Positions 9,722 through 20,435 of a stretch of 64,000 nucleotides of DNA are shown in pieces. Within the stretch, counting starts at the first letter, position 1, and the number at the start of each line of letters is the position of its first letter. The notes under the pieces are model-generated. The model searched no databases and was not told the DNA's origin. It worked only from the letters and a program-made list of their open reading frames with translations. Origin of the DNA: Marinilabiliales bacterium (GTDB lineage: Bacteria; Bacteroidota; Bacteroidia; Bacteroidales; ML635J-15); contig PKTB01000007.1 of the NCBI GenBank assembly GCA_002869385.1, positions 144,729 to 208,728 on the forward strand, written 5' to 3'. The translations under genes were made by a program, and so were the position numbers.

Positions 9722-10993
9722 CTATAAATCCATTAGTTTATCAGAAATGTTTTTCTTCATATCATCAGTAAAACCTGCAAAATAGTTTTGTGTAGTATTA
9801 AGGTTGCTGTGACTTAAAGCTTCGCTTACAAATTCCATGCTTGCTCCACTACGGATGGCATTAGTTGCAAAACTATGCCTAGCCCAATATTTAGAAACAT
9901 TTTCTTTAATACCGTTTTGTTTTGCAAATTTTGAGAAATGTTGATTTACAAATCGAATGAAATTTTTTAATTGTTTATGCTGTTGTTCTGGTGTAATTTC
10001 ATGATCCACAATGTCAAAAATGTAATGTTCTGGCTTTTTCTCTGTGTTCCCGTATTTCTCAATAATCTTTTTAATATAGTCATTTACATAAATTGTAACA
10101 GCTGATTGGTCACTGTGTGTAGATTTTGTTTTCTCTCTATAAAAAGTAATAGTATCGGAATTGTAGTTTTTGAATTTTAGGTTGGCAATATCTTTAAAGT
10201 TCATTCCATTGCAAGTGTATGAGAAAAAGAAAAAGTCTTTAGCTTTTTGTTGGTCTGGTGTTTCGGGTTTAGCATGAAAGAGTGTACTAAGCTGTTCTTT
10301 TGATAATGCTTTTTTTACTCCTTTAGGAGACGGGATTTCATATTTTTTCTTGCCAAATGGATAATATGCTTGGTAAACAATTTTTTCTGTAATCGCATTA
10401 TTAAATATAGCTCTGAGTGCTCTCAAATAAATAGAAACAGTTGTAAGGCTTTTATTCTTTTGGACCATATGGTTTTCATATTGCTGTAATAATAAAGGTG
10501 TAATTTCTTTGAAGCTAATTTTAGTTGGTATTTGTCCAGTCTCTTTTTCGAGGAAAGCTTTGATTGATTTTAGGCTTAACTCATAAGTTTAAGCTGTGCT
10601 AATTTTTTCTTGGTCTTTGAATTTCTTTATAGTTTTTTCATACTCAAAATAGATGTTGTCTAGATCTGCAGAATTTCTTAAAATCATCCTTTCAAAATCA
10701 GGTATGTTAAAAGGAGTGATTTTGTCTGCAACTTCATAAGCGAAGTTTTCAAGTTCTTGGAGCTCAATTTTAATAGATCTGTATTGCTCACGAACTTTCT
10801 TACTAATCCAAATGTTGTAAAATTCATTTTCGGTGAATTCAAATTTCGTTGGATAGTACTTTCTTTTCTTAGCTGGCTCGTTAACATATAGTCTTAAAGT
10901 TACAGGGTACTTGCAGTTTTTCTTAATACGCCTTTTGTCTAAATGTACTGAAATAGTGTAGGCTCTTTTGTCAATAGGTGTTTCCATGAGCAA
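9722..10993 (-). pseudogene. Tyrosine recombinase (integrase) with one in-frame stop
   Basis: 423 codons from ATG 10991-10993. The N-terminal half holds the Arm-like and SAM-like DNA-binding domains (KRAYTISVHLDKRRIKKN; SLTTVSIYLRALRAIFN). The catalytic half shows the second Arg (YWARHSFAT), the His box (LSHSNLNTT) and the nucleophile Tyr (QNYFAGF). The first-Arg box reads CNGMNFKDIANL with Asn at the usual Arg position, a form I recall from other Bacteroidota integrases. TAA at 10589-10591 is codon 135, between Arm and SAM domains. It lies ~160 bp from the tRNA 3' fragment, as expected for an integrase next to its att site. As written, the enzyme would be inactive. Confidence 0.8.
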
Positions 10994-11152
10994 ATAAAAA
11001 TTTGATACATAATTTGATACACAAATATAATAATTATTTGATAAATACCAATAAGAAAAGATAAGTAAAATTACTGTATATGCTGGTAATCAACTATGTT
11101 AAGAGTATTATTGAGAAATAAAGAAATAACTTAATTTATGCTTTGGGAGAAG

Positions 11153-11184
11153 GGGGTCGGGAGTTCGAATCTCTACACCCCGAC
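11153..11184 (+). other. tRNA 3'-end fragment, likely element attachment site
   Basis: A T-arm with the loop TTCGAAT (11164-11170) and a CACCCCG acceptor strand (11176-11182) followed by A match the 3' end of a tRNA. The 5' two-thirds of the tRNA is not present to the left, so this is only a fragment. Tyrosine recombinases commonly integrate into tRNA 3' ends and leave such a copy at one junction; the integrase gene is ~160 bp away. The intact tRNA should lie at the other junction, outside the window. Confidence 0.65.
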
Positions 11185-11307
11185 AAACTTTTGTAAGCCT
11201 GACACAATAGTGTCAGGCTTTTTATTTATCACATACCTGAACTTGTTTAAGGTATGTGATAAATAAAAAGTCTGGTTTTTAATATAAAAACAGGCTTACA
11301 AAAGTTT
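11185..11307. repeat. Nested inverted repeat beside the tRNA fragment
   Basis: The outer arms 11185-11201 and 11291-11307 are perfect 17-bp inverted copies. The inner arms 11218-11238 and 11250-11270 are perfect 21-bp inverted copies with an 11-nt loop. A third hairpin (11195-11220) sits inside the left side. Together the region can fold into a long hairpin or cruciform. It starts directly at the end of the tRNA fragment. Confidence 0.85.
11195..11224 (+). terminator. Rho-independent terminator after the tRNA fragment
   Basis: An 11-bp perfect stem (AAGCCTGACAC pairing with GTGTCAGGCTT) with loop AATA is followed by a T-rich tract. Its position directly behind the tRNA 3' end suggests it was the terminator of the target tRNA gene. 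Confidence 0.75.
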
Positions 11308-11668
11308 GGGTAACCTACCGCAAAACGAGATCACGCAAGTAATCTCTTTTTTATTTTTAAGGTATGTGATAAATAAAAAGTCTGGTTTTTAAAATAAAAA
11401 CAGGCTTACAAAAGTTTGGGTAACCTACTGCAAAACGAGATCACGCAAGTAATCTCTTTTTTATTTTTAAGGCATGTGATAAATAAAAAGTCTGGTTTTT
11501 AATATAAAAACAGGCTTACAAAAGTTTGGGTAACCTACTGCAAAACGAGATCACGCAAGTAATCTCTTTTTTATTTTTAAGGTATGTGATAAATAAAAAG
11601 TCTGGTTTTTAATATAAAAACAGGCTTGCAAAAGTTTGGGTAACCTACCGCAAAACGAGTTCACGGAG
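11251..11668. repeat. Four tandem 110-bp direct repeats
   Basis: Units begin at 11251, 11361, 11471 and 11581, an exact 110-bp period. The first three are nearly identical (C/T at position 3 in one, A/T in the middle of another). The fourth diverges after about 80 bp. Each unit holds an arm complementary to the tRNA-flanking sequence (CAGGCTTACAAAAGTTT) and a small hairpin GAGAT...ATCTC followed by a T-run. No ORF is present. Confidence 0.9.
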
Positions 11669-11705
11669 TAATCCTCAATAAATCTCACTCAAGAATTTGA
11701 TTAAA

Positions 11706-11736
11706 CAAAAGAGCCTATTATGCATAGCATAAGGCT
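11706..11736 (-). terminator. Terminator of the 137-aa gene
   Basis: On the minus strand AGCCTTATGC and GCATAATAGGCT form an imperfect stem around TAT, followed by CTTTTGTTT. It lies directly after the stop of the 137-aa gene. Confidence 0.55.
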
Positions 11737-12149
11737 TACCACTCATATTTATTATACCATGTGTAAAACTCATTTATCTCATCCTCGTGACTTTCTAACC
11801 ATTCTTGTATTTCTTCATCTTCTGATGAGGCGTAGACAAGATATGAAAGCGTATTTACAAACCCGGCTTTTTGAAGGTCGATAAAGAATTGACCATATAA
11901 GTCCCAGTAAAATCCGCTATTATCGTCTTGAATTTCCCTCATAATTGAAAAGATAACATCAAATTTTCTTTCAAATCTTTCAGGTTTTGATTCCTTTTTA
12001 TATTTTTTATCATAATCCAATGCTGAGCTCATGGCCATTAATAATTCAACTTGAGAAAAATCGTCTTTTGTTCCCGGTTCTTTTTCTTCAACCAGTCTGT
12101 CAGGGATATTGATGCTTACGCTTTTTTTGCCTGTTTTTTCTACATACAT
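11736..12149 (-). CDS. Hypothetical acidic protein
   Basis: 137 aa, strongly acidic, with a repeated Trp/Tyr signature at the end (EEIQEWLESHEDEINEFYTWY). No signal peptide or membrane segment; family not recognised. It starts 12 bp after the TPR lipoprotein-like gene and probably shares its transcript. A terminator hairpin follows the stop. Confidence 0.5.
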   Translation of the reverse strand: MYVEKTGKKSVSINIPDRLVEEKEPGTKDDFSQVELLMAMSSALDYDKKYKKESKPERFERKFDVIFSIMREIQDDNSGFYWDLYGQFFIDLQKAGFVNTLSYLVYASSEDEEIQEWLESHEDEINEFYTWYNKYEW

Positions 12150-12161
12150 AGCAAGTATATT

Positions 12162-12824
12162 TTAAATTTCCTGAATGTTTAATTTAGCTCTAGATCCCTC
12201 TGGTTCAATTATAAGAAAGTAAGTATAGGCTAGAACTGCTGGTACGTAGTTTTCGTCCATCTGATTCAATCTGGCAATACCGTTATGCGAACTTGCGTGA
12301 TTGATGTTGAAAGTAATAGCTTCTTCGAAACACGAAAGAGCTTTGTCATAATATTTGTTTGAAGAATAAGTAATTCCTTTATTAAAGTATATCAAATAGA
12401 ATTCAGGAAATTTTTCTATCCCTTCGTTATAAATTTCGATTGCATCATTCATTTCACCAATTGCGTCGAGAGCATTTCCCCAGACGACATAAATCATATC
12501 AAGATCTTCATCATCGGGATGGTGTTTCACTGCCAGCTTACAACATTCTATAGCATCTTCGTTTTTGCCTATGGTACTAAGAGTGTAAGATTTTTCATAT
12601 AAAGCTGTCAGGTTGTTTTTATCAGCCTCAAGAGCTTCGTCGTACTTTATAATTGCTTCATCAAATTTGCCTGCATCATGAAGTTTCACTCCCTGATATA
12701 TCAAATCGCTGGCAACATTAAGTTTTACCCCCTGATTTGTCAAATTCTTCGCAACACCAGTGTTTTGACCAAACATAAAAACAGATATTGTTATAAACAA
12801 GCATGATAACAGTGAGGTTTTCAT
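12162..12824 (-). CDS. Exported TPR-repeat protein
   Basis: The start is placed at ATG 12822-12824, because MKTSLLSCLFITISVFMFGQ is a clean signal peptide with cleavage near Gln20; the open frame extends 11 codons further up without RBS support. The mature ~200 aa consists of about four tetratricopeptide repeats (GKFDEAIIKYDEALEADKNN; ALYEKSYTLSTIGKNEDAIE). A periplasmic or outer-membrane-associated scaffold is likely (inference). It is followed by the 137-aa gene. Confidence 0.75.
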   Translation of the reverse strand: MKTSLLSCLFITISVFMFGQNTGVAKNLTNQGVKLNVASDLIYQGVKLHDAGKFDEAIIKYDEALEADKNNLTALYEKSYTLSTIGKNEDAIECCKLAVKHHPDDEDLDMIYVVWGNALDAIGEMNDAIEIYNEGIEKFPEFYLIYFNKGITYSSNKYYDKALSCFEEAITFNINHASSHNGIARLNQMDENYVPAVLAYTYFLIIEPEGSRAKLNIQEI

Positions 12825-13089
12825 AATAGTGAGTTTTAAAGGTTTTTTAAATAACAAGCTTTGAAAATGCGTAATGATTTTATATATTTAACAAATTATA
12901 TTTGTCAAATATTGTCTCTGTTAAAATGGTTTTAAATATAATAAAACATTTTTAAAACAACTAATGCTACTACTTGTATAATATTAGAACTGCTTTTAGT
13001 AGTAAAATGATAATTTATATAATTTTACAAATTATATGCAACCCAAATAATTTAAAAGGGTCTAATTGGTGTATTTAAAAACTATTGTT

Positions 13090-16000
13090 ATGAAAAAATT
13101 TACTTTGATCAGTTTTTTATTGATTTTTTGTTTTGTGGGATTTGCACAAAACTCGTGGATAAAGTTAAACGCATCATCAGATGTTGAACCTGCATTTCAG
13201 GTGCTGGAGTCCACAAGTGACGGTATGGTAATCAAGCTAACTGTAAATGCTTATGCTCTTAATGAGGTGCAGACACCTCGTGGGACAGAAGTAATTGTTA
13301 AAAGTCCGGAATGTCCAAATTCTTATGTTAAAGGAAATCCAAATCTTCCTTTTATAACCACTGCAATAAATATTCCTGATCAAGGTGGAGTTAAAGCAGA
13401 AATTATTTCATCAAGTTTTGAGACTATTGAAAATATTAATATTGCTCCTTCTAAAGGATCATTATTAAGAACAATTGACCCAACTACTGTTCCATATGAA
13501 TATGGCAAAGCATATCAAATTGATGAATTTTTGCCAATCGAACAAATAGAATCTGGTCAGCCGTATATCCTTAGAAGTCTAAGAGGGTTAAATCTGACAT
13601 TATTCCCATTTCAGTATAATGCTGTTGATAAGGAGCTAAGAATTTTTACTGAGATAATTGTAAAGATTAAATATGCACAGTCTCCATCAATTAATGAGAT
13701 ATATTTAAGTAAAATTGATATTGATGATGAGTTTATTGGGGTTTATGATAAGGCATTTTTAAATTACAGAGAAAGCGAAAAATATACTCCTGTTGAAGAA
13801 GGTGCGCCAGGTAATATACTAATAATTTGTGCCGACGAGTATGAAGCTGCCATGGCAGACTTTATTACATGGAAACATGAAAAAGGGATTCAGACAGAAC
13901 TTGTATTGATGAGCACTGTTGGAAGTTCGAGCTAAGATGTTGCTACATATATTCAGAATTATTATGATACAGAAGGAATGACATTTGTTCTTTTAGTTGG
14001 TGATTCTGATGATATTCCTACTGCTAATGAAGGCGGAAATGATTCTGATAATGCTTATGCTTATGTTGCAGGAAGTGATGGTTATGCTGACGTTTTAATA
14101 GGTCGTTTTTCTGCAAATTCTGTAGCAGATGTAGAGACACAAGTTGAAAAAATGGTAACATACGAAAGAGATATGAGTACATCCGATACATGGTTGGAAA
14201 ATGCTTTAGGTTCTGCATCAACACAAGGTGAAGGTCAAGGACATGATGGTGGAGAATCTGATGAAACTCACATGAATAATATTAGAACTGATTTAGAATC
14301 ATATGGATATACTGTAACTCATGTTAATGAATCAGGAGGCTCTAATGCTCAGATAAGTGCAGCAGTTAATACTGGAATTGGGATTGCGAATTATATTGGC
14401 CATGGTGATGTTACTTTATGGGTTAATACAACATATACGAATACAGAAGTAAATGCTCTAACAAATGTAAAAAAACTCCCATTTATCTGGAGTGTAGCAT
14501 GTGTTAATGGTGATTTTAATGGAAATACTTGTTTTGCTGAGGCATGGTTGCGTGCAACAAGTGGCGGTAGTCCTGCTGGTGCAGTTGGGTTTTTAGGGTC
14601 AACAATTAACCAGTCATGGGCAGAACCTATGACTGGGCAAGATGAAATGGTTGATATACTAATGGAAACATACCCAAGTAATATAAAAAGAACTTATGGA
14701 GGTCTTTCTTTTAACGGAATGTTTCAAATGATAGAAGAGGGTGGCGCAGGACAGGAAATGGCTGATACCTGGACTCTTTTTGGAGACCCATCTTTGGTTG
14801 TTCGATCAATGGCACCGGAAGAAATGACAATATACCATTTAGGAACACTTAGTGTAGGTCAGACAGAATTTGCGGTGAATTGTGATGTAGACAATGCACT
14901 TGTTTCACTAACAAAGGTAGATGCAGGAGAAACAGTTATTTTAGGTTACGGATATGTTACAGGTGGAATTGCTACTGTGACAATTCTTCCTTTTGATGCT
15001 CCAGGGAATATGAAAGTTACTGTTACAGCTTATAATAAGGTTACTTATCAGGAAGATGTGATGGTTATTGTTCCTGATGGTCCATATGTTGTTAATGATG
15101 GTTATACTATTAATGATAGTGAAGCAAATAACAATGGTTTGGCTGATTATAATGAAACAATAAAGATTAATCAATCATTATTAAATGTTGGTGTGGCGAA
15201 TGCTATTGGCGTTGACGTGACAGCTTCTACAGTAAACACAGACGTGAATATTACAGTTGCAGATGCAGTTTTTGGTGACATTACAGTTGATGAAAGTGTA
15301 ACAGTTAATGATGCTTTTACTATGGAAATTGCAGATGGTATTGCTGACCAGACAAATGTAATGATTGATCTTGCAATTACTGATGATGATGCTAATGAAT
15401 GGGAATCTTCATATAATATTATTGTAAATGCACCAAATATGAACCTTGGTTTCGTTCAGGTTGACGATACAGATTCAGGAAATAGTAACTATACTTTGGA
15501 TGCTGGAGAAACAGTTAATATAGTTGTTGAAGTATTAAATGACGGACATGCTACTTCAGAAGCTGGTAATATTGTGATTTCAACAACCAACGAGTATGTT
15601 ACTTTAGGTGCTGTTACATCTGTTGACTTTGTCGCTCAGGATATTAATACACCAATAAATGTTGAATTTGAAGTGACTATTGATGCAGGAATACCAACAG
15701 GCGAGTCTGTATGTTTTGACTTTGACTTAACTGCCGGTATGTATACAGCAGATTTAAATACTTGTCTTCCTGCAGGTTTGCAAATCGAAGACTGGGAATC
15801 AGGAACCATAACTACTTATGCATGGGAAAATACTTCAACTTATCCTTGGACACTTGTAACTAACGAAGTTTATGAAGGAACATATGCGCTTAAATCAGGA
15901 ACACCAACAGGTGGAGGGTCATCATCATTGATTATCAATATCGATGTTCTTAATGCTGATGATGTAGAGTTTTACAAAAAAGTTAGTTGCGAAGGCTTAT

Positions 16001-16506
16001 TGTTTGGAACAATGTATGATTATCTTGCTTTCTCTATTGATGGTTCAACTCAAGGACAATGGTGTGATGAGGTAGCATGGTCACAAGAATCGTATTCAAT
16101 TTCAGCAGGTGAGCATGAACTGTCTTGGACATATGTTAAAGATGCTTCTTTTGATGAAGGTTCAGATTGTGCATGGGTTGATAATATTAGATTACCTGCT
16201 CACCAATCAACTATAACAATTATTAATGATAATGTTAAAGTTGCAGAGAATAATGTTGATGTTTATCCTAACCCTGCGTCTGATATTGCTTATCTTAATG
16301 TTGATTTAACAGATAAAACAAGTGCATCTGTTAAAGTTATGAATATCAGTGGACAAGTTGTTTATGAATATAGCAATGAGTTCAAACTTTATCAAGGAGA
16401 AAACTCAATATTAATAAATACTTCAGACTTTAGTAATGGCTTATATATAATTGAGTTGTCAACTGAAACAGAAGTATATCATAGAAACTTAATAATAAGC
16501 AAATAA
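13090..16506 (+). pseudogene. Gingipain-like C25 cysteine peptidase with T9SS sorting domain, one in-frame stop
   Basis: Starts at ATG 13090 (signal peptide MKKFTLISFLLIFCFVGFAQ); 1138 codons. A propeptide with the C25 signature (about residues 30-220) is followed by the peptidase C25 domain with catalytic His438 (NYIGHGD) and Cys471 (SVACVNGDF). Two CARDB/Ig-like domains, a MAM-like jelly-roll (WESG...YEGTYALKSG) and a T9SS type A sorting domain (VDVYPNPASD to the end) complete it. TAA at 13933-13935 (codon 282) falls in the N-terminal part of the catalytic domain in the context GSSS-stop-DVATYIQNYY. Frame and homology continue unbroken past it. It lies 42 bp before the PPAD-like deiminase start, with a terminator between. 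Confidence 0.85.
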
Positions 16507-16512
16507 CATATA

Positions 16513-16536
16513 ATGCCGGTAATTCCGGCATTTTTT
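16513..16536 (+). terminator. Terminator between the C25 peptidase and deiminase genes
   Basis: ATGCCGG and CCGGCAT form a perfect 7-bp stem around TAATT, followed by TTTTT. A possible ORF start inside the hairpin (ATG 16513) is therefore not the deiminase start. Confidence 0.85.
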
Positions 16537-16548
16537 AAATTTTTAGAG

Positions 16549-18243
16549 ATGAGACGAATTTTATTTACTATACCTTTCCTTGTTTTTTTAGGTACTTTGT
16601 TTGCTCAAGAAGTGTTGCCACCTGAGTTGCAGAGTAAATATCATATGATTTATGCTGATGAGATGAAAAATCTCTATATGCCTAGTAAAGCTTTTGAAAC
16701 GACACCGCCTCCGACTGGTGGAGTGCGTAATATTGCTGAGTTTGAAAGAAATCAGGGGGTGATTATTTCGTATCCCGGATATTTTGGAATTCCGTATACT
16801 TTAATTTCTGAATTAGCTGAAGATGTTACTGTGTATGTTATTTGTGAATCATCTGACCAAACAAATGTTTATAATGATTTAGACAGTGAAGGTGTTAATA
16901 TGGCAAATATTGAGTTTGTGGATGCACCTTTGGACTCACATTGGGCAAGAGATTATAGCCCATGGTTTATTGAGCATGGTGAAAACAATGAGCTAGGGAT
17001 TGTTAATTTTCCATACAATCGTCCTCGTCCAAATGATGATGAAATTCCAGTTGTTTTTGGAACTTATCTTGATGTAGATGTTTTTGGAATGGACTTAGAA
17101 CACACTGGAGGGAATTACATGTGTGATGGTATGGGTACTTCTGCTTCATGTAATCTCGTTTATACTGAAAATCCGGGTCTAAGCGCGTCAGAAGTAGATG
17201 ATTTAGCGTTCGATTATTTAGGAGCAGATACATATCATTTAGTTCAAGACCCTTTAGATGATTATATTGAACATATTGATTGCTGGGGTAAGTTTCTGGA
17301 TGTAGATAAGATGCTTGTTGCAAGCGTTCCTGCAAGTGATTACAGATATGCCGATTTTGAAGCTATGGCTGATTATTGGGCTAACGAGACAACTCATTAT
17401 GGCAATAATTATCAGGTGTATAGAACAGCTTGGATGGTTGAGGATAATGCTTATACAAATTCGCTTATAATGAACGATAAAGTTCTGATACCTTTTAATA
17501 CAGGATCTGCCGGTGATTATAATGCTGCAGCTGCTGAAATTTATGATGAAGCAATGCCTGGTTATGAGGTAATCGGGATTTCTTATAATGGCTGGTATAG
17601 CACCGATGCTCTACATTGTCGTACACATGAAGTTCCGGACAAGGAAATGTTGCGTATTGAGCATTTCCCTACATTAGGAAGTGTCGAATATCAAGAAGTT
17701 TATGAGTTTACAGCAGATGTTTATACTTTTTGTAATGCTGCAACAATTTCTTCTGTAGAATTTTACTACTCTGTTAATGGAGGAGCATATTCTTCTGTGC
17801 CTATTAATTTAGTTTCAGGAGATACTTATTCTGTAAGTATAAGTACTTTTAATGAGGAAGAAACAATCTCATATTACATTGAAGCTCAAAACTCTGCTGC
17901 TAAAACAGAAACACATCCATTTATTGGAGAGCCTGATCCACATGTGTTTACAATTCAAAGTTCGACTCAGAATATAAATTATGTAGAAAATCCATATGTT
18001 AAAGCTTATCCAAACCCTACCAAAGAAAGTCTATATTTAATTACTAATAATCTTCCTCAGGATGAATATGTCTGTACAATTTACGATCAACAAGGGAAAT
18101 TGGTAATTACTATAAATAAGGACATGTACTCCAGTGAATGGGATTTAAGACAAATCGACATTTCAAGTCTGGAAAGTGGTCTTTACTTTGTCAGAGCTAC
18201 ATCTGAAGGAAATACTTTTACTACGAAGTTTATAAAACTGTAG
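16549..18243 (+). CDS. PPAD-like secreted peptidylarginine deiminase
   Basis: The start is ATG 16549 (MRRILFTIPFLVFLGTLFAQ, signal peptide), since the upstream in-frame ATG lies in a terminator. 564 aa, close to the 556 aa of Porphyromonas gingivalis PPAD. The catalytic positions of that enzyme (Asp130, His236, Asp238, Asn297, Cys351) line up with Asp135 (WARDYSPW), His242/Asp244 (HIDCWGKFLD), Asn304 (YTNSLIMN) and Cys357 (ALHCRTHE), with nearly the same spacing. An Ig-like domain (about 380-460) and a T9SS type A sorting domain (VKAYPNPTKES to the end) follow. It would convert (C-terminal) peptidyl-arginine to citrulline outside the cell. Agmatine deiminase is the alternative family member, but that enzyme is cytosolic and lacks the Ig and sorting domains. 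Confidence 0.88.
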   Translation: MRRILFTIPFLVFLGTLFAQEVLPPELQSKYHMIYADEMKNLYMPSKAFETTPPPTGGVRNIAEFERNQGVIISYPGYFGIPYTLISELAEDVTVYVICESSDQTNVYNDLDSEGVNMANIEFVDAPLDSHWARDYSPWFIEHGENNELGIVNFPYNRPRPNDDEIPVVFGTYLDVDVFGMDLEHTGGNYMCDGMGTSASCNLVYTENPGLSASEVDDLAFDYLGADTYHLVQDPLDDYIEHIDCWGKFLDVDKMLVASVPASDYRYADFEAMADYWANETTHYGNNYQVYRTAWMVEDNAYTNSLIMNDKVLIPFNTGSAGDYNAAAAEIYDEAMPGYEVIGISYNGWYSTDALHCRTHEVPDKEMLRIEHFPTLGSVEYQEVYEFTADVYTFCNAATISSVEFYYSVNGGAYSSVPINLVSGDTYSVSISTFNEEETISYYIEAQNSAAKTETHPFIGEPDPHVFTIQSSTQNINYVENPYVKAYPNPTKESLYLITNNLPQDEYVCTIYDQQGKLVITINKDMYSSEWDLRQIDISSLESGLYFVRATSEGNTFTTKFIKL

Positions 18244-18264
18244 GTTTTATTTTAATAATATATA

Positions 18265-18298
18265 AAGTCCTGATATTTATTTATCAGGACTTTTTTTG
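18265..18298 (+). terminator. Terminator after the deiminase
   Basis: AAGTCCTGATA pairs with TATCAGGACTT around a short AT loop, followed by a run of seven T. It closes the deiminase transcript. Confidence 0.85.
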
Positions 18299-18359
18299 AT
18301 TTATTACTGTATTGTGTATGTTTTTTTTATAAATTGTACTCGAATTAACCTCAAAAGCC

Positions 18360-20405
18360 ATGAAAATAACAATTATTACAGTATTATTTACAATACTGGC
18401 ATTCAACCTAGATGCACAGGATATTTGGTCATGGGCAGAAAATGGAAACTGTTCAGATGATGATTATTCCTATGAAATAGCTATTGATAAAAATGAAAAC
18501 ATTGTGTATTGTGGATTATTTATGAGTGATACCTTATTTATATGTACAGATACACTGATTAATGAAGGGATAAGCGATTTGTTTATTGCAAAATGTGATG
18601 CTTATGGTAATCCAATCTGGGCGAAAAGTTTTGGAGACGATGTAGAAGATGTAGCCTATAGTGTTGCAGTTGATAACTACAATAATATTTATTGTACTGG
18701 GCATTTTAATGATTCCTTGATTTTTGGTTCAGATACACTAAAAAGCAGTGGTGATGCTTATGTCTTTTTAGCAAAATTTAATTCTGAAGGTGTTCCGGTT
18801 TGGGCCGTTAAGGGAGGAGGCACAGATGCAGAAAGAAGTAATAAAGTGTATGTTGACGAAAGTTCTGTATATATATCTGGTTATTTTACCGGTAATGCGA
18901 GTTTTGACGCTGAAACACTTAATACAACAGGCTCTGATGATATATTTGCAGTGAAATATGATTTAAATGGTAATCTGATATGGGCTAGGAAGGCAGGTAG
19001 TAGTTCATGGGACAGAGCCTATGGTTTAACAGTAGACCTAGATGGGAATGTTTATGTTACCGGTTGGTTTTGTGGTGCTTTCGGATTTGGAGCGTCTAGT
19101 TTGTCATATAACGGTTCTTATGATTTCTTTTTGTTGAAATGGCAAAGTGATGGCACTCCTGAGTGGGGTTTTAGTGCTGGTAGCAATCTGGAAGATGAAG
19201 GGTTTAGTGTAACAACTGATAGTTCCGGATATGTTTATGTTACAGGAAATTTTCATAGCAATTAAATGAATTTTGGAGGAACAACAATCAATTCAAATGG
19301 TGATAGAGACCTTTTAATTGCTAAGTTTAATTCTTCGGGTAGTGTAGAGTGGGTGAGAAATCTTGGAGGTAATGGTCAGGATAGAGGAGAAGATGTGAAG
19401 GTTGATTATAATGGAGATCTTGTAATTGCCGGATGGTATGGAAGTTCAGATTTTGATTTTATGGGAGAAGCTCTTGATTTTAATGGAACCTTTGATGTCT
19501 TAGTGTGTAAAATGGATACTACCGGAAATGATATTTGGTCAAAAACTGTCGGAGTAAGTGATAACGACAGATCAGTATCAATAGTTACTGATAGCATAAA
19601 TGATATTTATATTGCGGGATCTTATCTAAGTAGTGAGATTGATTTTGGATTAAATCCTATTGGTAATAATGGAGGAAGTGATTATTTTGTCTCAAAAATA
19701 GCATTTTGTGATATTAGCATAAGTTTGGGTGATGATGTTGATAGTTGTGGCACAGCAATTATTGACGCAGGAATAGGATACGAGATATATACATGGAATT
19801 CTATTGAAGGTGAGCAATCTTTAATAGTGAATGAAACAGGAAATTACAATCTTATTGTACAGGACTTTAGCGGATGTACTGCAAGTGATGATATTTATGT
19901 AACTATTTATAGTTTGCCTGAAATGCCTGTTATTACTCAAGTTGAAAATCAATTAGTCTCAAATCAAGTTGATGGAAATCAATGGTATGAATCTGGTGAA
20001 ATTATTATTGGAGAGACATCACAATATTTTACTCCTTCACATACTGGTTATTACAGCGTTATATACACTGATGAGAATGGTTGTTTTGCTGAATCAGAAG
20101 AATATAGTTTTATCGGAGATGCTATTACTCTCAATAGTTATTCTGGGATATGTGTTTATCCGAACCCTGTAAAAGACAAAATTAGTGTGTGTTTTAAGTA
20201 CGAAGGAAGTAAAGATACTGAGTTTGAGTACTGGGTCTATAATGTTGACAGTAAGCAAATACTAAATGGTAAAAACAAAGCTTGTGATTTGGATATTGGA
20301 ACTTGTAATTTAAAAATAGATATTTGTGACTTACCTCCAGCTTACTATATAATTCGGTTTTGGGGAGGAGGAAAGATATACACTGCTAAGTTTGTGAAAG
20401 AATAA
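18360..20405 (+). pseudogene. Secreted SBBP beta-propeller protein with T9SS sorting domain, one in-frame stop
   Basis: 681 codons from ATG 18360 with signal peptide MKITIITVLFTILAFNLDAQ. About eight SBBP-type repeats follow (pattern AVD..NN.Y..G.F...., e.g. VAVDNYNNIYCTGHFND and VTTDSSGYVYVTGNFHSN), then an Ig-like segment and a T9SS type A sorting domain (ICVYPNPVKD). TAA at 19263-19265 (codon 302) falls inside a propeller repeat, where the aligned repeats have A, S, D or E, between FHSN and MNFGG. The second half starts with the next codon in the same frame, so the gene is one unit. Likely a cell-surface or secreted protein; substrate unknown. Confidence 0.8.
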
Positions 20406-20435
20406 TCAAGATATTTTATTGTAATTGTTATTATC

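Noticed and set aside
11153..11184. A complete tRNA gene.
   Set aside because: Only the T-arm and the 3' acceptor strand are present; no matching 5' acceptor, D-arm or anticodon arm lies upstream.
13066..13089. Earlier starts for several genes (13066, 16513, 21859, 26146, 26970, 12857, 61307).
   Set aside because: The extensions use TTG/GTG or lie in terminators or promoters, and the later ATG or GTG begins a clear signal peptide or family N-terminus.
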